Below, one piece after another: positions 35,380-45,594 of a DNA stretch of 64,000 nucleotides. Where the stretch lies: assembly GCF_014397025.1 (NCBI RefSeq), contig NZ_JACJUO010000003.1:310001-374000 (forward strand), written 5' to 3'. Numbering within the stretch: position 1 is the first letter of the stretch; every line of letters starts with the position of its first letter. Under the pieces are notes generated by a model. It saw nothing but the letters and a program-made list of their open reading frames with translations, had not been told where the DNA came from and made no database searches. The translations under genes and the position numbers were made by a program. This DNA comes from Ochrobactrum sp. Marseille-Q0166. GTDB lineage: Bacteria > Pseudomonadota > Alphaproteobacteria > Rhizobiales > Rhizobiaceae.

Positions 35380-36579
35380 ATGGCTAACACCCTCGATCCC
35401 CATCTGCTGAATGATCTTTCATCGTTCGTACAAGAGCTCACTAACGAAATTGAACCACATTTGATCGAAGTCCGTCGTGACATTCACGCACATCCGGAAA
35501 CCGGGTTTGATGTTAAACGAACCGCAGGCGTAGTTGCTCAGGAGCTGGCAAAGCTAGGCATCGAGCATCAGACAGGCGTTGGGCGTACGGGTGTTGCGGG
35601 TCTGATCAAGGGTGGTCGCCCCGGGCCGACTTTGATTATCCGCGCCGATATGGATGCACTGCCTATCGAAGAGCAAACCGGCCTTCCTTTCGCAAGCCTT
35701 CATCAAGGCAAAATGCATGCCTGTGGTCATGACCTGCATACTGCTACGTTGATCGGCATCGGTAAGGTCTTGAAAGACATTGCTCCGCGTCTAAGCGGCA
35801 ATGTCAAGTTGATGTTCCAGCCGGCAGAAGAAACGCAAGAGAGCGGTGCGCGTGCAATGATTGCCGATGGTATTCTTGATGGCGTTGACTATGCACTTGG
35901 TTTTCACAACCATCCTGATGAGCCAACAGGAACATTTACGTTCGTGGAAGGTGTGGCGAACGGCTCGTCTGACGAATTTGATATTACGGTTCATGCTGCC
36001 TCCGGCCACGCCGCGCGTCCCCATCAGGCTGTCGACCCTATCGTTGCGACAGCGCAGCTTATCACCCAGTTGCAAACAATCGTATCGCGTGAAGTCGATC
36101 CCATGCTGGCCGCGGTTTTGACCATCGGCTCGATCCACGGCGGTCATACGCATAATATCATCCCGGATTCAGTGACGATTATGGGAACTGTGCGCTGTCA
36201 GGATCGAGACGCTCGCGACATCATCGAAGCTGCTGTTCGTCGTATCTGTGGGGGCCTTGAAGCCGCATTGCGCGTGCGATGCTCAATCAATTATGTGCGC
36301 GGGGTACCGTCAATGGTGTCTGATCCCTATCTGATCGAGATGACGGGTGCGGCCATTCGTGAGCATTATGGCGATGTGTTTTTTAAACGTAACGGCAGTT
36401 TAGGCTCAGAAGATTTTGCACTGGTCGGTGAGAGAGTGCCATCATTCCAGCTTGGAATAGGCGCAGCACAGGAAGGCCGTAACGATAAGTTGCATAATTC
36501 GGATTATCAGCCTGACGAACGCTCTATTGCAAATGGTGTCGTCGCACTGTCACTGGCAGCGGCTCGTATTCTATCATGA
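35380..36579 (+). CDS. M20-family amidohydrolase (hippurate/N-acyl amino acid hydrolase-like)
   Basis: 399-residue cytosolic metal-dependent amidohydrolase. Metal and catalytic motifs: RRDIHAHPETGFD, RADMDALPIEEQTGL, MHACGHDLHTATLIG, PAEETQESGARAMI, GFHNHPDEPTG and, near the end, GSEDFALV. This set is typical of M20D enzymes that hydrolyse N-acyl or N-aromatic-acyl amino acids. The gene starts 140 bases beyond IS-A copy 2, so its native promoter may be lost or supplied by the IS. Confidence 0.9.
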   Translation: MANTLDPHLLNDLSSFVQELTNEIEPHLIEVRRDIHAHPETGFDVKRTAGVVAQELAKLGIEHQTGVGRTGVAGLIKGGRPGPTLIIRADMDALPIEEQTGLPFASLHQGKMHACGHDLHTATLIGIGKVLKDIAPRLSGNVKLMFQPAEETQESGARAMIADGILDGVDYALGFHNHPDEPTGTFTFVEGVANGSSDEFDITVHAASGHAARPHQAVDPIVATAQLITQLQTIVSREVDPMLAAVLTIGSIHGGHTHNIIPDSVTIMGTVRCQDRDARDIIEAAVRRICGGLEAALRVRCSINYVRGVPSMVSDPYLIEMTGAAIREHYGDVFFKRNGSLGSEDFALVGERVPSFQLGIGAAQEGRNDKLHNSDYQPDERSIANGVVALSLAAARILS

Positions 36580-36639
36580 GATAGAACGGGCCTATCGAGA
36601 TTATCGTCAGTGTGTAATCGATTTCGGGAACAGCTTATG

Positions 36640-36850
36640 CGGATTGTTTCAAAAGGGTTCATTTCCCTAACAGTTTAAATTTATAGGCTGCTTCTCTTAT
36701 GTTCGCCATTCAGTTTCCTATCTTCAGAAAGTCATGGTCGAACGCGGCGCAAAGGTTTGATTACACCGCATTGAGGCGGTTGATTGTACGACAGTCACTG
36801 CAAATTACGGCCTACACTGGGCTCATGATCCGTCGCCGATTGATGTCACC
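36640..36850 (+). mobile_element. IS6-family transposase relic (third type)
   Basis: Read across frames: FHFPNSLNL, YVRHSVSYLQKVMVERGAKV, then HTALRRLIVR, which mirror the IS6 N-terminal pattern (FPxSVILxAxxLYVRYxLSYRDLxxMMxERG). Stops and frameshifts throughout. Distinct in sequence from IS-A and IS-B. Confidence 0.5.
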
Positions 36851-36918
36851 GATTTCAAGTAAAGTGCTATTAAACTGTTATTACAGAATAAGCAGCGCGG
36901 AGTGGGGCTTTGTCGGGT

Positions 36919-37059
36919 GGCTTGCGAGGCGTGAGCCGTGATGAATTTGGTCGTCCGCGTCGTGTGAAATCCCGCGCAGTCAATGGCATCGATCAGGATA
37001 TTAAGCTCAACAAAGCCCTTTGGACACTTTCGCAAAAAATGGCCGAACTTACAGCCTAA
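36919..37059 (+). pseudogene. C-terminal scrap of an unidentified gene
   Basis: About 46 codons in one frame: GLRGVSRDEFGRPRRVKSRA, then IDQDIKLNKALWTLSQKMAELTA and stop. The KALWTLSQKM tail resembles the ends of short-chain dehydrogenases, but this is weak. No start; preceded by IS relic sequence. Confidence 0.3.
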
Positions 37060-37117
37060 ACGGTTTTGGCCGGAGCCTTCCGGCCAGACCATTTTCATTT
37101 TAGACCGGATAATTTTT

Positions 37118-37300
37118 ATGAAATTCGTTGTGCTTATGATTGCATCCGCCCTCTTGCTCACAGCCTGCCACACAGACAATGTGTTAGACAGCGAAGCCAG
37201 AACCACCAGCCTGTCGCAACAGAAGATATGCAAGCAGGGCGGATTCAAGCTTTCAAAATATGGGCTGATTTATTGCATCGTGCCGGGCGAACTATCATGA
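37118..37300 (+). CDS. Small lipoprotein
   Basis: 60-residue predicted lipoprotein: MKFVVLMIASALLLTAC gives a short signal with lipobox LLTAC, then a polar tail with two more cysteines (KICKQGGF, YCIVPGE). Function unknown; resembles small entericidin-like or envelope lipoproteins only in size. Weak ribosome binding site (GGAT). Confidence 0.55.
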   Translation: MKFVVLMIASALLLTACHTDNVLDSEARTTSLSQQKICKQGGFKLSKYGLIYCIVPGELS

Positions 37301-37310
37301 CGCATTGATT

Positions 37311-37354
37311 ATGTAGATAAATCAATCTACATTATTATAATGAATAATGTAGAT
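37311..37354. promoter_or_regulatory. Operator cluster of the vapBC module
   Basis: ATGTAGAT (37311-37318) and ATCTACAT (37325-37332) form an inverted repeat with a six-base spacer; a third half-site ATGTAGAT follows at 37347-37354, ending 18 bases before the antitoxin ATG. This is the usual layout of autoregulated toxin-antitoxin operators. Confidence 0.65.
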
Positions 37355-37372
37355 TATTGAAGGTTTGTGACC

Positions 37373-37618
37373 ATGGCGATCAACATTACCAATGACGAAG
37401 CGGATAAGCTCATTCGCAAATTTGCAGCGCTTACCGGGCGTAATCTGACGGACGCGATTATATTGGCTGTCAACGAGGCAATTGATAGCCGTGTGAATGC
37501 TGAAACACCGTTGGAAACTGCCGAACGTTTGCGAAAGAAGCATGGAATGCGCCTCACAGATCAGGCGAGGAAGCCCCTGCCGCAATCCGTCTTCAACGAC
37601 ATGTGGGATGACAATTAA
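37373..37618 (+). CDS. vapB: VapB-type antitoxin
   Basis: 81-residue antitoxin. N-terminal ribbon-helix-helix-like DNA-binding part (AINITNDEADKLIRKFAALTG, shown here only by its start and LTDAIILAVNEAI) of the Rv0623/PSK-type family, acidic toxin-binding tail ending NDMWDDN. Its TAA overlaps the toxin ATG by one base. ATG at 37373 preferred; a GTG two codons earlier is possible. Represses its own promoter, by family knowledge. Confidence 0.85.
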   Translation: MAINITNDEADKLIRKFAALTGRNLTDAIILAVNEAIDSRVNAETPLETAERLRKKHGMRLTDQARKPLPQSVFNDMWDDN

Positions 37619-38022
37619 TGTTTGTCGATGCTTGCGCCCTGATCGCCCTTGCGACCAATGAACCAGAAGCGACACGCGTTTCAAACGCACTGACAAATGC
37701 GAAGAAGCGCATCACGTCACCGGTCGCAGTGCTGGAAACGGTTATTGCTTTAGCGCGTCCTGATAAGTTTGATTGCACGCCGACGCAGGCTGAAGCGTTC
37801 CTCATGGACTTGCTGGAAACGCGCAATATTAAACTGGTGGATTTGCCGATTGCCAAGAGTGCAGCGAGCCTTTCCATTGGGGCATTCGAGAAATATGGGA
37901 AAGGCGCAAGGCGGCTTAATCTTGGTGATTGTCTGCACTATGCCTGTACAAAATATTACCGTGTTCCCATTCTCGCCACTCATGATGAATTTCGGCAAAC
38001 AGATCTGGAAACCGTCCCCTGA
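37618..38022 (+). CDS. vapC: VapC-type PIN-domain ribonuclease toxin
   Basis: 134-residue PIN-domain protein. The acidic residues of the Mg-dependent RNase site are present: Asp in MFVDACALIAL, Glu in VLETVIAL, Asp in LNLGDCLHYA and Asp in ATHDEF. Expected to cleave tRNA or rRNA when freed from VapB. Complete and probably functional, in contrast to many neighbours, which fits selection for maintenance of a toxin-antitoxin pair in an eroding island. Confidence 0.88.
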   Translation: MFVDACALIALATNEPEATRVSNALTNAKKRITSPVAVLETVIALARPDKFDCTPTQAEAFLMDLLETRNIKLVDLPIAKSAASLSIGAFEKYGKGARRLNLGDCLHYACTKYYRVPILATHDEFRQTDLETVP

Positions 38023-38171
38023 AGAGGTAGAGCCAGTGAGTTTAATGCGGATGTCGTTTCCTATCCGTCGTTATCTGCGGTGCGGTGCTGCCTACAGGCC
38101 GGATCGACCGGCCAGGTTGCCAGATGAGAGGGGGCTTACGCCGCCCTTCTCAAACTCACCCCATGAGAAAA

Positions 38172-38984
38172 GGTTTTGTTGCAAACTTTTCGTCAATTGA
38201 TGAACTGATAGTATCCTGGCTTTTAATCAGCCGAGTATTTTAGATGTTTAAAGGCCGCCATTTTGATAAATCAGTCATTCTGCTGTGTGTTCGGTGGTAT
38301 CTGGCTTACAATCTGAGCCTTCGCAATCTGAAGGAAATGATGGCGGAACGTGGCATCGATCTCGATCATTCAACCATCCATCACAGGGTCATCTGCTAGA
38401 GTCTAAAACTGCTTGAACGGTTCAATGAGAAGAAGCGTCAGGTCACACGCAAATGGAACCTTGATGAGACGTATATCAAGGTCAAAGGTGAGTGGCTGTA
38501 CTTATATATGTGCGATTGATAGCAATGGCGATACGGTTGAGTTCTATTTCAGCAAGAAACGTGATTTGAGCGCTGCTAAACGTTTTATACGCAAGGCACT
38601 GGCCCGCCATGGCAGGCCAGTGCGCATTACCATTGATGGAAGCGAGACCAACAGAATAGCTATTTTGCAATGTGATACAGAGAACCGGCTCAGTCAGACT
38701 GGCAAACCGATTGCCCTTCGCTCCAGCAAATATATGAACAACAGCATTGAGCAGGATCACCGTCGCATCAAACGACGCACACGTTCCATGCTTGGCTTCA
38801 AGTCACAAACCGCAGCGGGCATAACGCTCGCCGGTATAGAACTCATTCACATGATGCGCAAACAGCAAGGCGTCTTTGAATATCAAAAAGCACTCTCAAT
38901 CAAAAAACAGTTCGAAGCACTCGCAGCATAACTACGTCCAGAGATAGGCCGTGCTCCGTTCAGATTGAATTTTTGCAACAGAGC
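38172..38984 (+). mobile_element. IS-B full-length copy (IS6 family, 813 bp, degenerate)
   Basis: Ends GGTTTTGTTGCAAA and, inverted, GGCTCTGTTGCAAA. Transposase starts MFKGRHFDKSVILLCVRWYL near 38244. A TAG interrupts after HHRVIC at 38397-38399. At KVKGEWLYLY the Trp TGG is intact, unlike the 32.1-kb copy, but an extra base follows and shifts the frame. The remaining frame from 38413 contains FSKKRDLSAAKRFIRKALARH, a Glu region (IEQDHRRIKRRTR) and the normal stop. Inactive. Confidence 0.88.
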
Positions 38985-39230
38985 CCTTTATCTTTTCCCA
39001 CGTAATCACCGCCTGAAAAAGACATCAGACCGACGGTAAGCTTTTCTCATCATTATTTTTTCGATAAACTTTGGGAGAAATCCATTATTCTCGTTCTGCA
39101 ATATCTGATAAATAAAATTAATTAAAAAGCCGTCGCCAAATCGCTCGATATTTTCATGCAGAAATTTTACAATTTTGCTAATGAATTGATATTTGGTTGG
39201 TATTGGTTAAGTTGGCATAGAGGCGAGGAA

Positions 39231-40289
39231 ATGGGTCAGACATCAACGAGCGACGATATTGTTTCGGAAATATTTGGCTTGAAGCCTGCCAGTTGGAACT
39301 CTTGGCGTGCGATAAGAACGGGTTTCTGTATAGGGTTTCCTTTCGCCGTTGGTATGATTTTTGATGACATAATGACCGGCATGTGGGTCGCAATGGGTTG
39401 CCTCATGATGTCGACCGGCGAAAGCTCAGGCAGCTACGGTTCAACATTTAAAAAGATGATGATTGCTGCGCCGATCGGTGCGTCTGGCTACCTACTCGGC
39501 TATCTTGGGTATTTGCCTTGGGTTGCAGTTGTATGTGCTATGATCACGGTTGGCTTTTTTGCTGCATTCTTAAGCAGTAAAAATAGCGCATTATCTATCG
39601 GTACACTGCAAGCATTACTTTTGGCTTCGATTGCACTTGGTGTTCCAGAAATTTCACCATTTTGGCAGCCTGCGGCTCTATATCTGGTTGGAGCTCTTCT
39701 CTATGCGTTCGTGCTCGGCTTGGAGGCGCTATTACGTGGCCAGCATTCATATGATGCTAAGTCATATAAGGGCAGTGAAAAACTTTCACCTCAGCATCGC
39801 ACCGCTACAGAAAAAACAATCGTAGTCTCCGCAATAGCTTTTTCGATTTGTCTCGGCGTTTCGTATTGTGCACACTGGTTTGATCATAAAGCACATTGGT
39901 TCTGGATTCCACTTACAGTCGGTCTAGTTATGAAGCCTGACTTTGGGTCAATTCGAGATCGTGCGATACAACGCACTATTGGAACAATAGTTGGTGTTGT
40001 AATAGGAGCTGTAATCTTGGCAACCGTTCCGAAAGGCACTTTATTCATAGCGATTATGGCGGCTTTGGGCGCTTTACTTCCCTGGGCAATGCAGCGCTCT
40101 TATATTTTGCAGGCTGTTTTTCTCACGCCTATGATTTTAATGTTAGTAGATGTTATTATCCCGGGAACAGCCGATATCGATTTTGGCGTTCAGCGTCTTG
40201 TCGATACAGCAATTGGGGGGCTGATAGTTATCATCCTAGGATATTTACCACTTCAATATTTAGAAAGATCGAGGATTTTCCGTAGCTAG
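39231..40289 (+). CDS. FUSC-family inner-membrane protein (aromatic acid exporter-like)
   Basis: 352-residue membrane protein with two blocks of about five helices: residues 25-165 (MWVAMGCLMMSTGESSGSYG, ALLLASIALGVPEISPFW) and 220-340 (HWFWIPLTVGLVMKPDFGS, AIQRTIGTIVGVVIGAVIL). The WIPLTVxLVxKPDFG...R..QRxxGTxxG pattern is the FUSC signature of YccC/AaeB-like proteins. Role: efflux of aromatic or toxic acids is typical but unproven here. ATG at 39231 follows GAGGCGAGG; a start 25 codons upstream is unlikely. Confidence 0.85.
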   Translation: MGQTSTSDDIVSEIFGLKPASWNSWRAIRTGFCIGFPFAVGMIFDDIMTGMWVAMGCLMMSTGESSGSYGSTFKKMMIAAPIGASGYLLGYLGYLPWVAVVCAMITVGFFAAFLSSKNSALSIGTLQALLLASIALGVPEISPFWQPAALYLVGALLYAFVLGLEALLRGQHSYDAKSYKGSEKLSPQHRTATEKTIVVSAIAFSICLGVSYCAHWFDHKAHWFWIPLTVGLVMKPDFGSIRDRAIQRTIGTIVGVVIGAVILATVPKGTLFIAIMAALGALLPWAMQRSYILQAVFLTPMILMLVDVIIPGTADIDFGVQRLVDTAIGGLIVIILGYLPLQYLERSRIFRS

Positions 40290-40549
40290 ACGGTTCGAAG
40301 AAAATTGTTTGAATTATGATGAATAAAGGACGGAATTCAACTGATCGCTTCATATGCCCAAATCGGTCGGCCAGATCGCGCGCTTAATTTCCTGATAGCT
40401 GCTTCCTCATTGCCGCCAATTACTCTCTTCTTTGTCTTTGGTCGCGAGTGAGCGTGGCTATTGCTTTTAAATCAGTTGTTTCTGCAATGTAATCGCACCA
40501 CAGGCATAACGCATGGTGCCGTGGCGCGACACCATGATCGGAATGAGAG

Positions 40550-40760
40550 TTTGCGTCGACGCGGATTAAAAAAGAGTATCTGATCGTGGGCCGACGGTGC
40601 GTATTTTCAATTCTGTTGCTCAGGCGCTTGTGGGCTTGAGGACGAGTATTCTGGGCCAAATTCTGTATCGGCTTTATGTAACTTCGCAGCTTGTTCGTCA
40701 CGACGACACGCGGTTTGCCGAATTGCTTGATCAGCCCTAGAAAAATGGCTTGAGCGGCAG
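40550..40760 (-). mobile_element. IS6-like transposase relic (fourth type), 3' part
   Basis: Minus strand reads AAQAIFLGLIKQFGKPRVVV, TNKLRSYIKPIQNL, HKRLSNRIENTHRRPT, matching the second-Asp and Glu regions of IS6-type transposases (VxTDKLRSY...LNNRAENSHxPTRRRE), but Asp is replaced by Asn in TNKL. The N-terminal half is cut off by IS-A copy 3 at 40761. The downstream frame to 40420 shows no further match. Confidence 0.6.
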
Positions 40761-40995
40761 GGCTTTGTCGCAAATTTTTTGCCCGGTTAAAAACGGCCAT
40801 ATCTGTGGACGCAATTATGCTGCGAGCTGTGCGAAGACCTCGAATGGCGAGCGGTTGTTGTTGGCGAATTGCTTCTTGCGGATCATATGCGCCACTTCGA
40901 TGCCAGCAATTGTCGCTGAAGCTGAATGGAATGCTTTGAAGCCTAATGTGTGTTTAGTGATCCGCTTAATGAACCGATGGTCCTGTTCAAGGATG
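40761..40995 (-). mobile_element. IS-A copy 3, 3' fragment (235 bp)
   Basis: Identical to the 3' end of IS-A on the minus strand, from the terminal GGCTTTGTCGCAAA through the transposase C-terminus to the codons for LEQDHRF. It stops abruptly after CAAGGATG, where IS-A copy 4 begins in opposite orientation. Confidence 0.92.
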
Positions 40996-41810
40996 GGCTT
41001 TGTCGCAAAATTTTCACTTCTGTTGAGTTAAATGCGTCCGTTATGTTTATTTGAACGAGATGCGAGCGAATGGCTGTCGATTTCAAAGGGGCTCATTTCC
41101 CCAAAAGCGTCATTCTTTATGCCGTATTCTTCTACCTTCGTTACCCTGCCTCCTATCGTGACCTTCAGGAAATTATGGCCGAACGAGGCGTCGATGTTGA
41201 TCATGCAACCTTAAACCGTTGGGTCGTTCGATATGCGCCACAGATTGCAGATCAGGCACAGAAACGTAAGCGACCAACATCTGGCTCATGGCGTGTTGAC
41301 GAGACTTATATAAAGGTCAAAGGGAACTAGACCTATCTGTATAGAGCCGTAGATCGTGATGGCCAAACTCTTGACTTCATGCTCTCTGAGCGCCGAAATA
41401 TCGGCACAGCAAGGCGTTTCTTTAGGAAAGCCATTGCAAGCAATGGTGTTCCTAACAAAATCATCATTGATAAGAGCGGGGCGAATTTAGCTGGCGCACA
41501 GGCTATCAACACGATCCTGAAAATCACGGGCACAGGTAAGATGATTGAAATCCTGCAGGCCAAATATTTGAACAACATCCTTGAACAGGACCATCGGTTC
41601 ATTAAGCGGATCACTAAACACACATTAGGCTTCAAAGCATTCCATTCAGCTTCAGCGACAATTGCTGGCATCGAAGTGGCGCATATGATCCGCAAGAAGC
41701 AATTCGCCAACAACAACCGCTCGCCATTCGAGGTCTTCGCACAGCTCGCAGCATAATTGCGTCCACAGATATGACCGTCTTTAACCGGGCAAAAAATTTG
41801 CGACAAAGCC
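40996..41810 (+). mobile_element. IS-A copy 4 (IS6 family, 815 bp)
   Basis: Complete element without the two-base insertion of copies 1 and 2. The transposase frame is 229 codons (41070-41756) and uninterrupted except for one TAG at 41328-41330, after the first catalytic Asp (WRVDETYIKVKGN) and before TYLYRAVDRDG. Second Asp in IIDKSGAN and Glu in LEQDHRF. A possible internal restart is MLSERRNIGT at 41379. Lies head to head inside IS-A copy 3. Flanks CAAGGATG and AGATCAAA do not match. Confidence 0.93.
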
Positions 41811-41890
41811 AGATCAAAAGCGCAGCTCATAAAGCTGTTGTCTGTAAGTTCGGTAAGCCAAAAGAGATATCGATGCACCAACGTCACTCT

Positions 41891-41923
41891 GCATGACGGC
41901 TCGTTAATAGCGAGCCGTCATGC
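41891..41923. terminator. Strong intrinsic terminator of the autotransporter gene
   Basis: Perfect 13-base stem GCATGACGGCTCG/CGAGCCGTCATGC with a seven-base loop, beginning seven bases after the autotransporter stop codon on the minus strand. A short T run follows on the plus strand (TTTACG). Confidence 0.75.
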
Positions 41924-41929
41924 TTTACG

Positions 41930-44900
41930 TTAAAGTGGCTTTGACACCTTCAATCGGAAACCATGTGCAAGTTTCCCACCATCGGTACTGACCTGAGTGT
42001 CATAGCCGATGCTGGACACCAAACCTGTTCTAAACTTGGCGTCAATACCGACTTCGATCCGAACATTATCTCGGGCATCGGATTTAGGATCAATCGCGTA
42101 CGGCAGGAGGCCTGCCATGTCACTGTATCCCAAGTTCAAAAGGCTAACAGAGGAAAATTCATGCGTATATTCAAGGCGTGTCTTAGGTGTTAACATACCC
42201 CAGCTAGTCACTATCGAATATTCTCCTCGCAAGCCTATAGTGGTTGAGAAAATATTCGCTCTCTGATCACCATAAGTAAGGTTATAAATACCCGCTCCAT
42301 CCTCACTGAAACTAGATAGATTTGTAGTAGCTGCATCACCGCGCAAATATGGTGAAAGAAGCCAGTTTTGGTCGCGGAATTCATAACCGACAGAGAGCGA
42401 TCCGAAAACTTGCTGTCCATCGCGTTTCCCGGTGGCTATCTGATCAGTGAGAGCAACATGGCGAGTGCTATCGAAATCAAGCCATCCATAACCCACTAGA
42501 CCGTCAATGAAGATGTTATGGGCTGGGCGGTAGCTGCCATAGGCTGCCAGCGAGAACATATTGTTCTTGCTCTGCGTACCACGCTCGCCCACATCTGTTG
42601 TGTCACTTCCATATCCGAAGCTTACGCCACCAATAAAGTTTGGTGAAATACGATAGTCTAAACCACCACTCACAACAATACTGGTATGCTTAAGCTGTTT
42701 GGGGTTGTTATCATCAGACGATCTATCCAAATTCACCTCACCTACTGTCCAGAAAGCAAAGTTGCGTTGTGAACAAGCGGCTGATTGTGGCAACTTCGGA
42801 TTTAACTGTGCACCATCAAGTGCGATGCTGACACCTATTGAGTCTTGACGACATTCTCCTTCGCTATGAAGCCCCTCTAGCCGTTGTTGGAAATTACGAA
42901 TCTGCATCTGGGTCATTCGTTTTGCAGCCTCTACCTGCGCATCAACGAGACCGATGACATCCGCATCCTGAGAAGGATCAGGGCGTGCTATTACTTGAAT
43001 GGAAACGGTTGCAACATTTGAAACACCCTCGGCACCTGCAAGCGTGTAGCTAAGTTTGGCGTCGCCCGAAAATGTCGGCGAAGCCGCAAAGTATAGAATC
43101 TGTGTATCATGCTTACTTTCAATCCAAGCTTTACCCGCAGCCGGATCCGGTTGTGAAACGATTGAAGCCGATACCACCGCAGCACCAGTAGACCCTTCTA
43201 GCAAATTGACTGATCCTGTAGTCGCAGCCATTACTGTAAGCCTCAGGTCTTTCGCTACTGGCAACACCCTCGCAGCAATCACGAGCGTTGCTGTCTGTGA
43301 ACGGACAATACCATTCGCATCAGTAACACGCATTGTCACGTCGTCGCTAAAATGCGTCCTCGGTGTGCCACTGATCAGCCCCTTGGCAGAGTCAATCGAA
43401 AGCCCCGAAGGAAGACCCGTCGCACTCCAGGCATAAGGCACAACACCACCCGTGGCTGTAAGCTGATGCTCATAGGCCTGACCAACCTTGCCTTTCGGCA
43501 AAGGAGGCTTTGCAAACATAAGATCAGATGTGATCGTCAAAGGGCGTGTCAGCGTTGCACTCTGATGAGGCTCAGCCGCATCCCTGACCGTGACCGTAAT
43601 CGACGCGGCAGTAACTTCCACCGTCGGCGTGCCACTGATCGTACCTTTAGCAGCGTCAATCGAAAGACCTGCAGGAAGACCCGTCGCACTCCAGGCATAA
43701 GGCGCAACACCACCCGTGGCTGTAAACTGATGCTTATAGGCCTGACCAACCTTGCCAGCAGGTAAATCCGTTGCGGCAATCGCAAGGGTAGCTGGAACAA
43801 TCACGAGCGTTGCTGTCTGTGAACGGAAAATACCATTCGCATCAGTAACACGCATTGTCACGTCGTCGCTAAAATGCGTCCTCGGTGTGCCACTGATCAG
43901 CCCCTTGGCAGAGTCAATCGAAAGCCCCGAAGGAAGACCCGTCGCACTCCAGGCATAAGGCACAACACCACCCGTGGCTGTAAGCTGATGCTCATAGGCC
44001 TGACCAACCCTGCCTTTCGGCAAAGGAGGCTTTGCAAACATAAGATCAGATGTGATCGTCAAAGGGCGTGTCAGCGTTGCACTCTGATGAGGCTCAGCCG
44101 CATCCCTGACCGTGACCGTAATCGACGCGGCAGTAACTTCCACCGTCGGCGTGCCACTGATCGTACCTTTAGCAGCGTCAATCGAAAGACCTGCAGGAAG
44201 ACCCGTCGCACTCCAGGCATAAGGCGCAACACCACCCGTGGCTGTAAACTGATGCTTATAGGCCTGACCAACCTTGCCAGCAGGTAAATCCGTTGCGGCA
44301 ATCGCAAGGGTAGCTGGAACAATCACGAGCGTTGCTGTCTGTGAACGGAAAATACCATTCGCATCAGTAACACGCATTGTCACGTCGTCGCTAAAATGCG
44401 TCCTCGGTGTGCCACTGATCAGCCCCTTGGCAGAGTCAATCGAAAGCCCCGAAGGAAGACCCGTCGCACTCCAGGCATAAGGCACAACACCACCCGTGGC
44501 TGTAAGCTGATGCTCATAGGCCTGACCAGCCCTGCCTTTCGGCAAAGGAGGCTTTGCAAACATAAGATCAGATGTGATCGTCAAAGGGCGTGTCAGCGTT
44601 GCACTCTGATGAGGCTCAGCCGCATCCCTGACCGTGACCGTAATCGACGCGGCAGTAACTTCCACCGTCGGCGTGCCACTGATCGTACCTTTAGCAGCGT
44701 CAATCGAAAGACCTGCAGGAAGACCCGTCGCACTCCAGGCATAAGGCGCAACACCACCCGTGGCTGTAAACTGATGCTTATAGGCCTGACCAACCTTGCC
44801 AGCAGGTAAATCCGTTGCGGCAATCGCAAGGGTAGCTGGAACAATCACGAGCGTTGCTGTCTGTGAACGGAAAATACCATTCGCATCAGTAACACGCATT

Positions 44901-45106
44901 GTCACGTCGTCGCTAAAATGCGTCCTCGGTGTGCCACTGATCAGCCCCTTGGCAGAGTCAATCGAAAGCCCCGAAGGAAGACCCGTCGCACTCCAGGCAT
45001 AAGGCACAACACCACCCGTGGCTGTAAGCTGATGCTCATAGGCCTGACCAGCCCTGCCTTTCGGCAAAGGAGGCTTTGCAAACATAAGATCAGATGTGAT
45101 CGTCTA
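41930..45106 (-). CDS. Ig-repeat autotransporter adhesin, C-terminal part downstream of the amber codon
   Basis: Reads in frame with the upstream part at 45104-45973; a single TAG at 45104-45106 separates them, so this is one gene of about 1,348 codons. The first internal ATG is at 45085, giving up to 1,051 residues without a signal peptide. Contents: tandem putative-Ig (He_PIG) domains, each about 87 residues with AGQAYEHQLTATGGVVPYAW and GLSIDSAKGLISGTP, then a linker, helix MTQMQIRNFQQRLEGL, and a C-terminal barrel of about 290 residues (GGVSFGYGSDTTDVGERGTQ to HGFRLKVSKPL). The barrel is of the autotransporter type. Architecture resembles Brucella Ig-like adhesins (BigA group). Without readthrough the passenger lacks secretion. 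Confidence 0.85.
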
Positions 45107-45594
45107 AGGGCGTGTCAGCGTTGCACTCTGATGAGGCTCAGCCGCATCCCTGACCGTGACCGTAATCGACGCGGCAGTAACTTCCACCGTCGGCGTGCCA
45201 CTGATCGTACCTTTAGCAGCGTCAATCGAAAGACCTGCAGGAAGACCCGTCGCACTCCAGGCATAAGGCGCAACACCACCCGTGGCTGTAAACTGATGCT
45301 TATAGGCCTGACCAACCTTGCCAGCAGGTAAATCCGTTGCGGCAATCGCAAGGGTAGCTGGAACAATCACGAGCGTTGCTGTCTGTGAACGGAAAATACC
45401 ATTCGCATCAGTAACACGCATTGTCACGTCGTCGCTAAAATGCGTCCTCGGTGTGCCACTGATCAGCCCCTTGGCAGAGTCAATCGAAAGCCCCGAAGGA
45501 AGACCCGTCGCACTCCAGGCATAAGGCACAACACCACCCGTGGCTGTAAGCTGATGCTCATAGGCCTGACCAGCCTTGCCAGCAGGTAAATCGG
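43280..45594. repeat. 522-bp tandem repeats, about 4.4 units, in the autotransporter gene
   Basis: Near-identical blocks recur every 522 bases (for example at 43549, 44071, 44593 and 45115), each coding 174 residues, i.e. two alternating Ig-like domains (LAIAATDLPAGKVGQAYKHQ type and LMFAKPPLPKGRAGQAYEHQ type). Few differences between units: PKGK, PKGRV and PKGRA variants, and the TAG in one unit. This identity implies recent expansion or active homogenisation. Confidence 0.95.

Noticed and set aside
42991..45524. Repeated 68-, 83- and 137-codon frames on both strands across the adhesin gene
   Set aside because: They recur with the 522-base DNA repeat and are shadows of the Ig-like domains, which give the only meaningful translation.
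43280..45594. CRISPR-like array
   Set aside because: The repeats are 522 bases long, contiguous, in frame and coding; there are no spacers and no cas genes.
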